NCBI RefSeq assembly: GCF_000520815.1
Contig: NZ_ASRY01000179.1
Coordinates: forward strand, 1 to 34,458
DNA length: 34,458 nucleotides
DNA from: Paenibacillus maysiensis
GTDB taxonomy: Bacteria > Bacillota > Bacilli > Paenibacillales > Paenibacillaceae
Direction: 5' to 3'
This document shows positions 14,647 to 23,458 of this stretch, in pieces (position 1 is the stretch's first letter; each line of letters starts with the position of its first letter). The notes under the pieces were generated by a model. The model was not told the DNA's origin and did not search any database. It worked only from the letters and a program-made list of their open reading frames with translations. The translations under genes were made by a program, and so were the position numbers.

Positions 14647-17600
14647 TAAGACTTCCCCCCCCTCGCTTGCAACCTCCGCACCAGGTTATCTCGTTCAGTC
14701 CAAAACACCTTTGCTGCGGATTCGTCTTCAATATAAGTATCTCCTGAAGTTACTGTGTAGTAATTGTTGTTATACTGCGGATTTGTCCCATCCCCCGAAG
14801 CCATAGAGAAACTCGGCATAGAGAAATCAAGCCTTGGCATTTTGAAACTTATGAGGTTAAACAGGTTACTTTGCTGTTGATCGTTCAGATACATTTCACC
14901 AGCCTTTGCAATTACCGGAACCTCTGCACCTCGATCCCCCTGAACGATCCCGCCAGAATGGAATTTTTGAAGCTTGCCTGTATCCTTCTTAATGCCATAC
15001 TTATTCCGCAGAGCAGCATTTTCTTCGTGCAGCTTGCCCTTCTCAGCAGTGCCTGCCGAGTACCATTTATCAATATTGGAATTATATCGCGCCAAGTCAC
15101 TGTCTTTTTCAGAGATTGAGGAACCTGTATCCAAAGAAGCAGACAACGAGGTTGCATTAATTTCAGCCATTTTCATCTGATAGTCAGCAATAAACTGATC
15201 CAACTGACGCAAAATCTCCGCGTTCTTTTCAGTTTCTTTTGAGATTTGAGTATTTTTTAAATCTTCTGCTTTGGATTCAACTCCGTCTGAATACTCATCG
15301 TATTTTTCAGCAAGCTGATCATGATGCTGTTTGGCAGCTTCAATCTGGTCATTGTAATCTTTTTCTCGCTCAGTTTTCTCATCTTGAAGCTTTTTCTTTT
15401 GATCCTCCAAGCCGCGCTTTGCCAGCGTCCGGTTATGTTCCCGTTGCATATCCTCAATGTCTTTCTCGGTTTGTTTGCGCTCAGCGATACCCTCAGGTCC
15501 AACAGCGGATTGAAGCAAGGCAAGACGAGCTTGTTTCTCAGCCATAGCACGATCATAGTCCTCATCCTCGTTGGCTGTTTGCATTTTAGCAAGCAAGTCA
15601 TCTATAGCCTTAATCTTAGCGTCCTGAGCTTCAATAAAAGCATCTCGCTCGGCCTCAATCCGCTTCACTTCATCATCCCTGCTCTTTTCAAGTGCCTCCT
15701 TCTCCTTTTTAGCAGCTTCAGCAGCAACCTTCTTCTGATCTTCAAGAAGCTGCTTTTTAAGATCGTGAACTTGTACATCAATTTCCATCCGCTGTTCTGA
15801 TCCTTCTTTATAAAGAGCCTGCATTTTTGTCCATAAATTGAGTTGATCGGAAACAGATACAGCTTCCATACTCTTTTGGTAATTGATTCGTTTTTGGAAG
15901 TCGGACAGAAACTCATCTTCCAGAGCTTTACGTTTCTCGTAAATCTTCTGCTGCAACTCAAAACTCTGTTCGGCGGTACGATCCTTTGCCTTACTAATAC
16001 GCATATAAGCGTCATATTCCATTTTGAGGATAGCAATTTGGGTTTGCCCTGCCATCTCCATTTTGGAAGTCTCTTTATCAATCCACTTCTCACTGTTTTG
16101 ATAGCGAAGCTCATTGTATTTGACGGTTAAATCATAGATTTGTTTAGCAATCTCTCTACGATTAGCAGGAAGTAGATAATTTTTATTTTGCTCCTTTTTG
16201 TAAAAGTCCAGGCTGGTTTTAACCATTTCAATTTCCTGTTTATTGGCCTGCCGCATACGTTCGGTTCTTCGCTCTAACTTCTCAACATCTTCCTGGTACC
16301 TGGAGTCATTCAACTTCTGGACATCTCGACTCCATTGCTTCATTGCGTCCTTGTCTTCGGTAAGATATTGCTTATGCCGCTGTCCCAAACGTTTATAGCC
16401 GGCTACCTGTTGGTCTATAGACCATTCCTGACGTTCGGCAATATATTTCATATTGTCGAGTTGATCATCATAGCTGTCCTTCCGCGCGGTTGCCGCTTCT
16501 TTAGCTGCTTTTTCAGCAGCCTTTTCAGCATCGTTCTTTCCCTTCTTGCCTTTCTTCTCCTTTTTCGATCCTGAGTCACTGATACCAAATTTCGGGTCTT
16601 TATAAAGAGCACTCAATGCCTTTATTTTATTATCATAGCTTTGCATTTCTTTTTCGTATTCACTATAAATAGAATCGGCAGCCTTTTCTTTTGCAGCTTG
16701 TTCAATCCCGGCCTGTTGCCATTCTTTACGGAAATATTTCAAATCGTCAGTGCTTTGCAACGAAGCTCCGCTTATTGTTTTGGTACCATTAAGTTTTGCC
16801 TTCAGATCAGCAAGGCTTTTGATTGCTTGTGCCTCAATACCATAAGCCTTCAACCTTTGCTCAACTGCTAATTTAGAGTTCAATGTGGAGGCTTTTTCCG
16901 ATTTAAGATCATCGATTGCTTTTTGGATTTTCGCCTTGCGAAGTACCTCTATAGCATCTTTCTCAAACTTCCATCCGTCTGACGTTTTATAAATTTCTGT
17001 TGCTAATTGAGGATATTTTAATATTAGGTCTGTGGCAGCAGCAGCATTCATCGACTGCCCTTTTGTAAGATCGCTTAGAATGTTGTTCATTTCTGACACA
17101 GCAGTGCCATTACCTTGGATCTGCTCTCTCAAGTCGGCAAAAGCTTCCTCCTGAGCTTTTGCGCTTTCGGCTGCTGTCCCTGCTTTTCCGGCAAACTGGT
17201 CAGTTTCCACAGCCGCTTGACCTAGAGAAACGCCCACTTCCGTTATAGACAATGTAAGCTTATTGTTTTCTTGTTCTAACGATTTGATTTTTTCTTCTAA
17301 TTTTGCAGCATCTTCCTTGAATTCACCTGTCCCTAAAAAATCCCCGATGGGATTAGCAATGATCTTTTTTACTCGTTCCAGTTCTTTAGTAGCTTCTGTA
17401 ATCTCATTTATCTTCTGTTTTTGTTGGTCCAATAATTGTGATTGCTGATCTTTCAGTACATTTTTTCGTGCTTCATTCTGCATATCAATGAGGTCATTTA
17501 AAGCATTTACTTGAATCTGTACAGCTTCATCTGTATAACCCGCGGATTCAAGCTGTTTCGCCCCTTCTTTCCCTAAAGTAATGACTAAAGCTTTAGAAAC

Positions 17601-20015
17601 TTCTTCAAGCTGCTTCTTTACTTGGGTTTCCTTTTCTGCCGATCCTGTGCTGAGCTTTAGCGACTGCTCGAGAGATCGATGCGCATTTGCAAGTTTAGGT
17701 AACAGTTCAATCTGTCTTTGGTACTGACTTACCATTTGCTGTGATGCCGAGTCTTCATCTTTTAAACTCTGAACTCTATCACGAGCAGCCTTTTCTTCTT
17801 TGCCGCTATTCATTGCAACTAAAGCAATTGCACCAACAAGTAAGCTCAATCCCGCCGTTGCTGCTGCTGTTGTCACAGTAGCTGTGGCTTGAGCGACAGA
17901 CAATGACTTTGTAGCAACTGTAGCTCCCTCGGTTGCTACCGTTAAAGCTCCTTGCGCTACTGTAGCCCCTTCGGTAGCTGCAACTCGTTGTACAGTTGAA
18001 AGAGTGGCCCCTTGAGAAGAAACGATATTAACGTTATTAGCTACCGTATTAGCGCCAATAGCAGCGGTTTCCGCCGCCTTCGCTGTGGTTAACACTTTCA
18101 CAGCAGCAATTACATTCATGATCGGGCCGCTCAGAGCTTTATAGGCAAGTAGTAGACCGCCGATTGCTGCCGTACCCTCAAACACGCCGGAAGGAACTTT
18201 TGTAAGCCCAATAAGTAGTTGGTCAATTGCATCCAAAACATCCTTGATTGTTCTTCTCAATCCATCGTCGCCTGCATTATTAAATATCTCAAGCAAAGAA
18301 GCTTTAGTCTGAGCTGCTTTACGCTGAATGGTATCCATTTGTACTTTGAGGTACTCCATTGTGGAGCCTGTAGATCCTATAGATGCTGCTGTACCCAACA
18401 GAATGTCTCCAGCATTTAAGGACGCTGCGAGTTTCGCGTATTGGTATACACCGCGTGAGATATCGGCATAAGACTTCGTGAGGTCATAATTCTTATCAAT
18501 GACTTTCGTCGATAGGTCCAGCAAGATATCTTCTGCTTTTCTCCATTGTTCTGTGCCATTAACAACTTCCTTGGTCGCAACGCCCAAGCGTTCAATTTCT
18601 CCCACAGCTTTATCAGTCCGAATAGTACCCAAGACTGTTTTCCACATGTTACCCAAATTTTCGCCTGAAAGAGCGGTGTTTCGAACGCCCGCTGAAATCA
18701 ACCCGTTCATAAAGTCAAACGAAACGCCAGTTTCTGCCGCTATTTTACCTGTGCGTTCAAACGCCGCGCCCAAGTCCCGCGCCGGGGCCATCGTATCATG
18801 GGCAACCTTTGACCAGGAATCCAGAACGCGGCCGCCAAGGACCATAGCGTCATTGCTGTCCTTGATCTGTACACCATATTGAGCAAAGGTAGACTCCATA
18901 GATTTAGTCGCATCTTCCAAGGATACAAGGTCAACCGTACTGAGCATTGTTGACTTACGTACCATCTCCTGAACAACGCCTGCATCCTTATACATCCGGC
19001 CCCACAGACGTGCTGATTCGGTAACGTCCATGATTTCAGAACCAAGATCATGAGCCGTCCGGATAAACTTGGTTGTCTCGTCGTGCAGCTTCTCGGTGTT
19101 CATCACCATTTCCTTAGTACCCTCGTTGTACTCAAGGAAGTAATGCTCATTCGTCTGCACGTAGCCTGCCATATTGGATTCGATACCGACTAATCCCTCT
19201 TTAAGTGCTTCCTGTGCTTTATGCATAGCTGCGTATGCTGTATTAAATACCAGGGCATGTGTAGCCATATCTCCAACGCGACTCATCCAATTAGGAGTTG
19301 TATTAAAAGTTTGTTTCATTTGAGTCTCGGTTTGGCTTAATGAGCGCCGAATCTTCTGCTCCTCCTGAAGCACCTTCTCCCGCACTTGTGCTTCTTTTTG
19401 CTCTCTAGCACGTAGAGCACTTAGCCAGAACTTCTCATAATCCTGTGCGTTTTTCTTCGCCTGCTGCGCTTCCTTATCAGCCATTTGTTGCAATTTCATT
19501 CGGATAGCCTGTTCTTGCATCAAGACACGTTCACGCGTCTTTTCGTCCGAACCAGCTCCTACAGATTTAGAAGCCTTCTGTCCTGTAGAGACTGCTTTAT
19601 TTTGCAATGCCTCCAACCGCTTAAGGTGTTCCCGTTCCTGCTGCTCTATCGCATCTTCGCGTTTTTTGACAATGGCCTGCTGTGCTCTAAGCTTCTCGTC
19701 GGTTATCTTATTTGCCTGATCCAGTTGATTCTTCCGAGCAGTATTTAATTCTGCCTGTGCAGTGCGTTGCTTCACAAGAGCTTCGGATTCGGCAAGAATC
19801 TTCTTCCGTCTGTCCTCGGCTGAAAGAGCAAACTTGTCTGCGCTACTGGCGAGAGACTTAAAATTCTTTTCACTTGCACCCAATTCAGCATTCAGCACTT
19901 TGAACGATTCAGCGTTAGCTCTAGCCCCGCTGTCGATCACCTTAAAAGCAGGCAAAATCTTGGTCGTATCCAAGCTTATTCGTGCGCCTACTACGTCCTT
20001 ATTTAAGTCTGCCAC
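14646..20015 (-). CDS. Tail tape measure protein (1789 aa)
   Basis: This is the longest gene in the window, in the canonical place between tail chaperones and the distal tail protein; its length sets tail length. At roughly 0.15 nm per residue, a rule known for this family, a tail of about 260 nm is expected. Residues about 290-620 match the TP901-type core (NTEKLHDETTKFIRTAHDLG, LGAAFERTGKIAAETGVSFD, LGNMWKTVLGTIRTDK). Hydrophobic helices lie near 620-650 and 720-750 (TAGLSLLVGAIALVAMNSG). Long Lys/Glu/Gln coiled coils run before and after, including residues 1180-1620. No lytic transglycosylase or peptidase motif is evident. The GTG at 20013-20015 has AGAGG 8 nt upstream and is preferred to the GTG at 20024. 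Confidence 0.93.
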   Translation of the reverse strand: MADLNKDVVGARISLDTTKILPAFKVIDSGARANAESFKVLNAELGASEKNFKSLASSADKFALSAEDRRKKILAESEALVKQRTAQAELNTARKNQLDQANKITDEKLRAQQAIVKKREDAIEQQEREHLKRLEALQNKAVSTGQKASKSVGAGSDEKTRERVLMQEQAIRMKLQQMADKEAQQAKKNAQDYEKFWLSALRAREQKEAQVREKVLQEEQKIRRSLSQTETQMKQTFNTTPNWMSRVGDMATHALVFNTAYAAMHKAQEALKEGLVGIESNMAGYVQTNEHYFLEYNEGTKEMVMNTEKLHDETTKFIRTAHDLGSEIMDVTESARLWGRMYKDAGVVQEMVRKSTMLSTVDLVSLEDATKSMESTFAQYGVQIKDSNDAMVLGGRVLDSWSKVAHDTMAPARDLGAAFERTGKIAAETGVSFDFMNGLISAGVRNTALSGENLGNMWKTVLGTIRTDKAVGEIERLGVATKEVVNGTEQWRKAEDILLDLSTKVIDKNYDLTKSYADISRGVYQYAKLAASLNAGDILLGTAASIGSTGSTMEYLKVQMDTIQRKAAQTKASLLEIFNNAGDDGLRRTIKDVLDAIDQLLIGLTKVPSGVFEGTAAIGGLLLAYKALSGPIMNVIAAVKVLTTAKAAETAAIGANTVANNVNIVSSQGATLSTVQRVAATEGATVAQGALTVATEGATVATKSLSVAQATATVTTAAATAGLSLLVGAIALVAMNSGKEEKAARDRVQSLKDEDSASQQMVSQYQRQIELLPKLANAHRSLEQSLKLSTGSAEKETQVKKQLEEVSKALVITLGKEGAKQLESAGYTDEAVQIQVNALNDLIDMQNEARKNVLKDQQSQLLDQQKQKINEITEATKELERVKKIIANPIGDFLGTGEFKEDAAKLEEKIKSLEQENNKLTLSITEVGVSLGQAAVETDQFAGKAGTAAESAKAQEEAFADLREQIQGNGTAVSEMNNILSDLTKGQSMNAAAATDLILKYPQLATEIYKTSDGWKFEKDAIEVLRKAKIQKAIDDLKSEKASTLNSKLAVEQRLKAYGIEAQAIKSLADLKAKLNGTKTISGASLQSTDDLKYFRKEWQQAGIEQAAKEKAADSIYSEYEKEMQSYDNKIKALSALYKDPKFGISDSGSKKEKKGKKGKNDAEKAAEKAAKEAATARKDSYDDQLDNMKYIAERQEWSIDQQVAGYKRLGQRHKQYLTEDKDAMKQWSRDVQKLNDSRYQEDVEKLERRTERMRQANKQEIEMVKTSLDFYKKEQNKNYLLPANRREIAKQIYDLTVKYNELRYQNSEKWIDKETSKMEMAGQTQIAILKMEYDAYMRISKAKDRTAEQSFELQQKIYEKRKALEDEFLSDFQKRINYQKSMEAVSVSDQLNLWTKMQALYKEGSEQRMEIDVQVHDLKKQLLEDQKKVAAEAAKKEKEALEKSRDDEVKRIEAERDAFIEAQDAKIKAIDDLLAKMQTANEDEDYDRAMAEKQARLALLQSAVGPEGIAERKQTEKDIEDMQREHNRTLAKRGLEDQKKKLQDEKTEREKDYNDQIEAAKQHHDQLAEKYDEYSDGVESKAEDLKNTQISKETEKNAEILRQLDQFIADYQMKMAEINATSLSASLDTGSSISEKDSDLARYNSNIDKWYSAGTAEKGKLHEENAALRNKYGIKKDTGKLQKFHSGGIVQGDRGAEVPVIAKAGEMYLNDQQQSNLFNLISFKMPRLDFSMPSFSMASGDGTNPQYNNNYYTVTSGDTYIEDESAAKVFWTERDNLVRRLQARGGKS

Positions 20016-20035
20016 TATTTTCACCTCTCAATTGC

Positions 20036-20053
20036 TCAGGAAAAGTTTCCTGA
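20036..20053. repeat. Dispersed palindrome, copy 3 (before tape measure)
   Basis: TCAGGAAAAGTTTCCTGA lies between the tail chaperone region and the tape-measure start, beside two further dyads at 20063-20080 and 20082-20112. Confidence 0.7.
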
Positions 20054-20062
20054 ACGTAATTA

Positions 20063-20080
20063 TTTCTGTACATACAGAAA
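20063..20080. promoter_or_regulatory. Inverted repeat TTTCTGTA-CA-TACAGAAA
   Basis: An 18-bp near-perfect palindrome (8-bp arms, 2-nt centre) lies between the frameshift ORF terminator and the tape measure. The tight centre suits a DNA operator better than an RNA hairpin. No other copy was found. Confidence 0.4.
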
Positions 20081-20112
20081 AAGAGGTCTCCGCTATCATG
20101 CAGGAGACCTCT
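20078..20112 (-). terminator. Intrinsic terminator between tail chaperones and tape measure
   Basis: A perfect 10-bp stem (AGAGGTCTCC at 20082-20091, GGAGACCTCT at 20103-20112) is followed by TTTTTC on the minus strand, 4 nt after the stop of the frameshift ORF. It lies inside what should be one continuous tail operon. Confidence 0.85.
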
Positions 20113-20115
20113 ACT

Positions 20116-20406
20116 TTATTTATGGAAGAATCCAAGATCAGACAATGACTTGACCTTCTTCGGTTTTTTGTTCTCGACTTTTCCGCCATGTAGGATAATT
20201 TCGAATTCACGATTCCTATTCTTGACCTTCATCAGCGCTCTGATCTTCGGAATAGTCATGTTAGGCCATTCAGAATCAGAAATACCATTACTCACACATA
20301 AAGCCCAAAGTTCTATCCAGTCCGTTTCCCAATCATCCTCAGGAACTTCTTGGTCTTCTTCGTCGTCAGGCTCATAATCTTCATCAGGTGGAAACGACTC
20401 CTTATA
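20116..20406 (-). CDS. Tail assembly chaperone frame-2 extension, reached by +1 frameshift
   Basis: This 96-codon frame (YKESFPPDEDYEPDDEEDQE ... VKSLSDLGFFHK) has no usable start codon and begins exactly where the 111-aa chaperone ends. The only overlap between the two frames is from a TAG in this frame (20419-20417) to the TAA of frame 0 (20404-20402). Within those few codons lies CGA UUU CUA UAA: tRNA-Phe can slip from UUU to UUC, just before a Leu CUA codon and the stop, giving a +1 shift. The product would be about 206 aa (110 shared + 96). Siphoviruses commonly make a long chaperone by frameshift between tail tube and tape measure, exactly this position; a minus-2 shift is the alternative. 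Confidence 0.8.
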   Translation of the reverse strand, partial: YKESFPPDEDYEPDDEEDQEVPEDDWETDWIELWALCVSNGISDSEWPNMTIPKIRALMKVKNRNREFEIILHGGKVENKKPKKVKSLSDLGFFHK

Positions 20407-20737
20407 GAAATCGTTCTAAGAGGCCGTCCAACTCCTTAATGCCCTCTTCGTCTACATTCTCGTATTCTTCCTCCGTCAGTCCTTCTACCAGCACAAGATT
20501 AAAGGCTTCTTTATGCAACGCCTCAACCTTAGGCCAATCGACCTCGGCCAGTTCTTCTGTATCTTCCCATTTTTCGCGACCAATCGAAAAAGAAAATTTA
20601 TACTCATTGCCGCTCATGAGTTGTCGCACCTGACGGATCAAAGCAATAGTTCCGATTTTTACATGCTTTACAATTCCTTCACCAAGCGTGATTTCATCCC
20701 CGATATTAAGCGTTTTATCCAATTGTTTGTCTGTCAT
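20402..20737 (-). CDS. Tail assembly chaperone (short form)
   Basis: The 111-aa, strongly acidic protein (GDEITLGEGIVKHVKIGTIA, EKWEDTEELAEVDWPKVEAL, EEEYENVDEEGIKELDGLLE) lies between tail tube and tape measure, the position of lambda gpG-type tail chaperones, which hold the tape measure while the tube polymerises. GGAGG stands 8 nt before the ATG. It is read alone or extended by a frameshift near its end into the frame at 20406-20116. A hairpin (20762-20788) separates it from the tail tube gene. Confidence 0.82.
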   Translation of the reverse strand: MTDKQLDKTLNIGDEITLGEGIVKHVKIGTIALIRQVRQLMSGNEYKFSFSIGREKWEDTEELAEVDWPKVEALHKEAFNLVLVEGLTEEEYENVDEEGIKELDGLLERFL

Positions 20738-20761
20738 TTAAATTTCCTCCTCAATGTATGT

Positions 20762-20788
20762 AACCCCCTACCTGAGCGATAGGGGGTT
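20762..20788 (-). terminator. Hairpin after the tail tube gene
   Basis: A 9-bp GC-rich stem (AACCCCCTA/TAGGGGGTT) lies 15 nt past the stop of the tail tube gene, but has no T run on either strand. It may protect the 3' end of a processed mRNA rather than terminate. Confidence 0.5.
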
Positions 20789-20802
20789 GAGTTAGTAATT
20801 GA

Positions 20803-21591
20803 TTAGATACCGAAAATGATTTCTACTGCATATCCATTAGGATTCTCTGGCGTGATATCCGGCTCCATAATCTCCAGCGACAATGTATTGCTGGTTGGTT
20901 TTTTACGCTCTTGGGACACGTCTAACGTACCGCCCCCGAGTGCCTTCCAAATGGTAAGTTGGCAAGGAACCTCTTTGCCGTCCCGATCATCTACCAACGA
21001 GAAGCGATGAACCAGTTTAAACGGTTTAGGACGCCGTTTTCCGCTCAACATACTTCGAGTGGCATTTTCTTTCTTCCATTTGAATGTCACCACGATTTGC
21101 TTATCATCATTGGCAGAATCAGATGTGATTTTTCCATTCGCAGTAATGACATATTGTTCTGCTGTAGGGGTAGCCGCAGCACGGGTAAGCTCCGTCAGTT
21201 TTCCAGTGTCTTTATCTTTCAAGTACACCTTGTCACTGGCAGCAACTAATGTGCCTCCAAATTTGGCAGGAGCTTTTAATGTATAACCATTGGTAGCGTC
21301 CAAGAATCCTTGTTCTGTCTCATCAAAGTTCACTGTGCCTTTTTCGGACTCAGCACCTTGAGACAGCTCCGCAAGAATGTCCGAATAACGCGGAATTTCA
21401 ATGCTCGCTTTATCTGCCAAGTCCTGAGCGGTATAGTGAAATGCATAGCCACTGTCACCGCCCATTACCTTCTGCCAGTCAAATTGAAGTTGCAATGTTA
21501 CCTTCGTGATTTTGTCATCTAAAAATTTGAGCTTGCCGCCAGTTTCGTATACCTGGACTGTACCAACTCCATCAAATACTAATGGTTCCAT
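20803..21591 (-). CDS. Major tail (tube) protein
   Basis: The 262-aa, beta-rich protein sits in the fixed position before the tail chaperones and has a typical tail-tube layout: an N-terminal strand set (VFDGVGTVQVYETGGKLKFL, VTLQLQFDW), a middle region (SIEIPRYSDILAELSQGAES), a domain centred on VTFKWKKENATRSML, and a C-terminal set (FKLVHRFSLVDDRDGKEVPC, VSQERKKPTSNTLSLEIMEP). It would form stacked hexameric rings around the tape measure. GGAGG lies 8 nt before the ATG. Strong hairpins before (21616-21649) and after (20762-20788) suggest its mRNA is separately dosed. Confidence 0.82.
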   Translation of the reverse strand: MEPLVFDGVGTVQVYETGGKLKFLDDKITKVTLQLQFDWQKVMGGDSGYAFHYTAQDLADKASIEIPRYSDILAELSQGAESEKGTVNFDETEQGFLDATNGYTLKAPAKFGGTLVAASDKVYLKDKDTGKLTELTRAAATPTAEQYVITANGKITSDSANDDKQIVVTFKWKKENATRSMLSGKRRPKPFKLVHRFSLVDDRDGKEVPCQLTIWKALGGGTLDVSQERKKPTSNTLSLEIMEPDITPENPNGYAVEIIFGI

Positions 21592-21615
21592 GATTCATCC
21601 TCCTTATAATTGAAC

Positions 21616-21649
21616 AAAAAAAGAACCAATCAGATTATTTGATCAGTTC
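21616..21649 (-). terminator. Strong terminator before the tail tube gene
   Basis: GAACTGATCA (21649-21640) pairs with TGATTGGTTC (21632-21623) over 10 positions (two G-U), followed by seven Ts. It overlaps the stop codon of the gene at 21635 and precedes the tail tube start by 25 nt. Confidence 0.85.
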
Positions 21650-21856
21650 CCATAAACGCTTATCAATTTCGTGAATCCGCCGATACTCCTCAGTTTCTCC
21701 GTAACCCTGAATTGGTTCCAAGTTACCCATGATACCCAGCTTTTTAGAAAGGTTTATCTTCTCTGCAATCAATTTTTCAAGCTCTGACAACGGCTTCTCA
21801 ATATTAACCGAGGCTTGTGCCGGTTGTGATTGCTGTTGAGCTGCTCCTTCTTCCAT
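21635..21856 (-). CDS. Hypothetical small protein (73 aa) before the tail tube
   Basis: The ATG at 21854-21856 has AGGTG 6 nt upstream and gives MEEGAAQQQSQPAQASVNIE, then a helical stretch (KPLSELEKLIAEKINLSKKL) and ETEEYRRIHEIDKRLWELIK. The second half is a compact amphipathic helix. It could help tail or neck assembly, but nothing specific is recognised. The terminator at 21616-21649 overlaps its end. Confidence 0.7.
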   Translation of the reverse strand: MEEGAAQQQSQPAQASVNIEKPLSELEKLIAEKINLSKKLGIMGNLEPIQGYGETEEYRRIHEIDKRLWELIK

Positions 21857-21866
21857 TTTGCACACC

Positions 21867-22301
21867 TCAATTCATTCTAAGATAATCCACATCATAGATA
21901 GCTTTATAACCTTTGGCTCCTTGGATACCTGTGGCAAAGTCTGCATCATAGGTCAGAACACATAAATATGAAGCGAAACCCTGAGCAATCAGCCTCCTTT
22001 CATGCAGGAGCTTGAATGATCGTTCAAATAGCAGCTTCGCCTCATATGCCGTTTTACCGTAGAAATCAATACAGAACTTCCCTTCGAACACCAGTGGATT
22101 AGCAGCGAAACGCCCCGGCATAACGTACTGGCAGATATGTGGGACAGTATCCTTGCTAACCGTTATCTCAGGCTCCATGCCTTTCGTAAATCGCTTCACG
22201 ACCTCCGCAGACGGCGCTGAAGGAGTAAGTTTCAGCAAGGACATAAGCTCTGCATCTGCCTTCAAAGCGCCCTGAACAGCGTCAATTAACTGTAGACTCA
22301 C
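21867..22301 (-). CDS. Tail completion / tail terminator protein (putative)
   Basis: The 144-aa protein lies between the gp10-like gene and the tail tube, where tail terminators are usually encoded. LIDAVQGALKADAELMSLLK, KFCIDFYGKTAYEAKLLFER and LLHERRLIAQGFASYL followed by ATGIQGAKGYKAIYDVDYL fit the alpha/beta fold of small tail-terminator proteins (one helix against a beta-sheet, ending in paired strands). The GTG start overlaps the previous stop as GTGA. This is a position-led call; no motif is decisive. Confidence 0.6.
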   Translation of the reverse strand: MSLQLIDAVQGALKADAELMSLLKLTPSAPSAEVVKRFTKGMEPEITVSKDTVPHICQYVMPGRFAANPLVFEGKFCIDFYGKTAYEAKLLFERSFKLLHERRLIAQGFASYLCVLTYDADFATGIQGAKGYKAIYDVDYLRMN

Positions 22302-22876
22302 TCCTTCACCTCCTTGAAGTATCTGTGATATGGGAACTCAGTTATGACACGGCTAATGCCATCCAAAATACGTTTCCGGTTGGACTGGATTGCAATACGC
22401 AGGAAGTAGGTCGGCGGTGTGGCTCTGAATGAAGGATCGATGTCACCTCGTTCTGCAAGCTCCTCCAAGTCCACTCCAGCATATCCACCACCTGATTCCT
22501 TCATGGTGCCGTCAATCGCCCGGTACTTTCCACGGGAACGACCTACAATAATACGATCACCTTTGGACCTTAGTCGGTTCCATGCTTCGCTGTTCATGTA
22601 GGTTATTAGACCGGGGTTTTGGCTGCTGTCTGCCATCTTGGAACCTTTACCAAACTGTTCTAGCCATGCTTGCCAGTAATCAGCCGTAATATCTCCCGAT
22701 ATCATTTGATTCGCCAGAACAAACATATGCATTTCCAAGTGGTCCCGAACTGCCGGATAGTACCGTATGCCGCTCTTGGCTGTCAGCATGACCAACTTCG
22801 TTAATCCGGTAATCTCAACAGCCAGCTTATTTTCCAAATCTTTAGCAGCCCGAGCTGCATCATAACCTGTAATCAT
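22298..22876 (-). CDS. HK97 gp10-like neck / tail completion protein
   Basis: The 192-aa product has the HK97 gp10-like layout: an N-terminal helix pair (DAARAAKDLENKLAVEITGL), a tryptophan-containing stretch (ADYWQAWLEQFGKGSKMADS), a short strand set (RIIVGRSRGKYRAIDGTMKE) and a closing region ending VITEFPYHRYFKEVKE. Members join the head connector to the tail. Overlaps of 4 nt on both sides show tight coupling with the connector genes. Confidence rests mainly on gene order. Confidence 0.6.
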   Translation of the reverse strand: MITGYDAARAAKDLENKLAVEITGLTKLVMLTAKSGIRYYPAVRDHLEMHMFVLANQMISGDITADYWQAWLEQFGKGSKMADSSQNPGLITYMNSEAWNRLRSKGDRIIVGRSRGKYRAIDGTMKESGGGYAGVDLEELAERGDIDPSFRATPPTYFLRIAIQSNRKRILDGISRVITEFPYHRYFKEVKE

Positions 22877-23448
22877 CGTCGATCCTCTGAAAGCTGAACA
22901 TGCAGCAAGTTAGGATACTTGATCCTATCTACCACATCTACCTGGTATGTCTTCCCGCCCATTACAATCCGGTCAGGCGCGGATAGACTTGAGTCTTGAG
23001 GGTCTCTTACATCGACTGTCGTCTGTAACTGCAAGGTAAACACAGTACTCGGCAGCAAGCCCGGCTCCTGTTGTCGCAATTGTGCTGTGACATACTGTGC
23101 AAAGCACACAATATCAGCAGCAACAGATACAAAGTCAGGATCACCTATAGGGTTATCGTTGGCATCATAAGCTTGCTGGTATCTTTGCACCTCTATCACA
23201 GCATTTGTTTTAACCAAAGAACAGTAGTTGTCCTGATCTACTGTTTTTCTTAAGGTAAGAACCAGGAACGTGTCCTCTGTCTGCACCAAAGAACCACGAA
23301 TAATGAGTGATTCAGGCGAAAATACACCGTTATAGACGTATTCTTTGCCCATTACAGTCGTCGCTTTGGTTTCCCTTGATAGAATCACTACATCTTCGTT
23401 TCCATCCACCACACACGGCGTATGGCGGTGTGAGAACTCATAGAACAA
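22873..23448 (-). CDS. Head closure-like protein (putative)
   Basis: The 191-aa protein starts at TTG with AGGTGATG upstream. It is beta-rich (YVYNGVFSPESLIIRGSLVQ, LVLTLRKTVDQDN, APDRIVMGGKTYQVDVVDRI), and its last 40 residues have the strand-turn-strand shape of head-closure and head-tail joining proteins. It is in the connector cluster between the adaptor and the gp10-like gene, which is the usual place. No signature residue is recognised. Confidence 0.55.
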   Translation of the reverse strand: MFYEFSHRHTPCVVDGNEDVVILSRETKATTVMGKEYVYNGVFSPESLIIRGSLVQTEDTFLVLTLRKTVDQDNYCSLVKTNAVIEVQRYQQAYDANDNPIGDPDFVSVAADIVCFAQYVTAQLRQQEPGLLPSTVFTLQLQTTVDVRDPQDSSLSAPDRIVMGGKTYQVDVVDRIKYPNLLHVQLSEDRR

Positions 23449-23458
23449 CTTTCATCAC

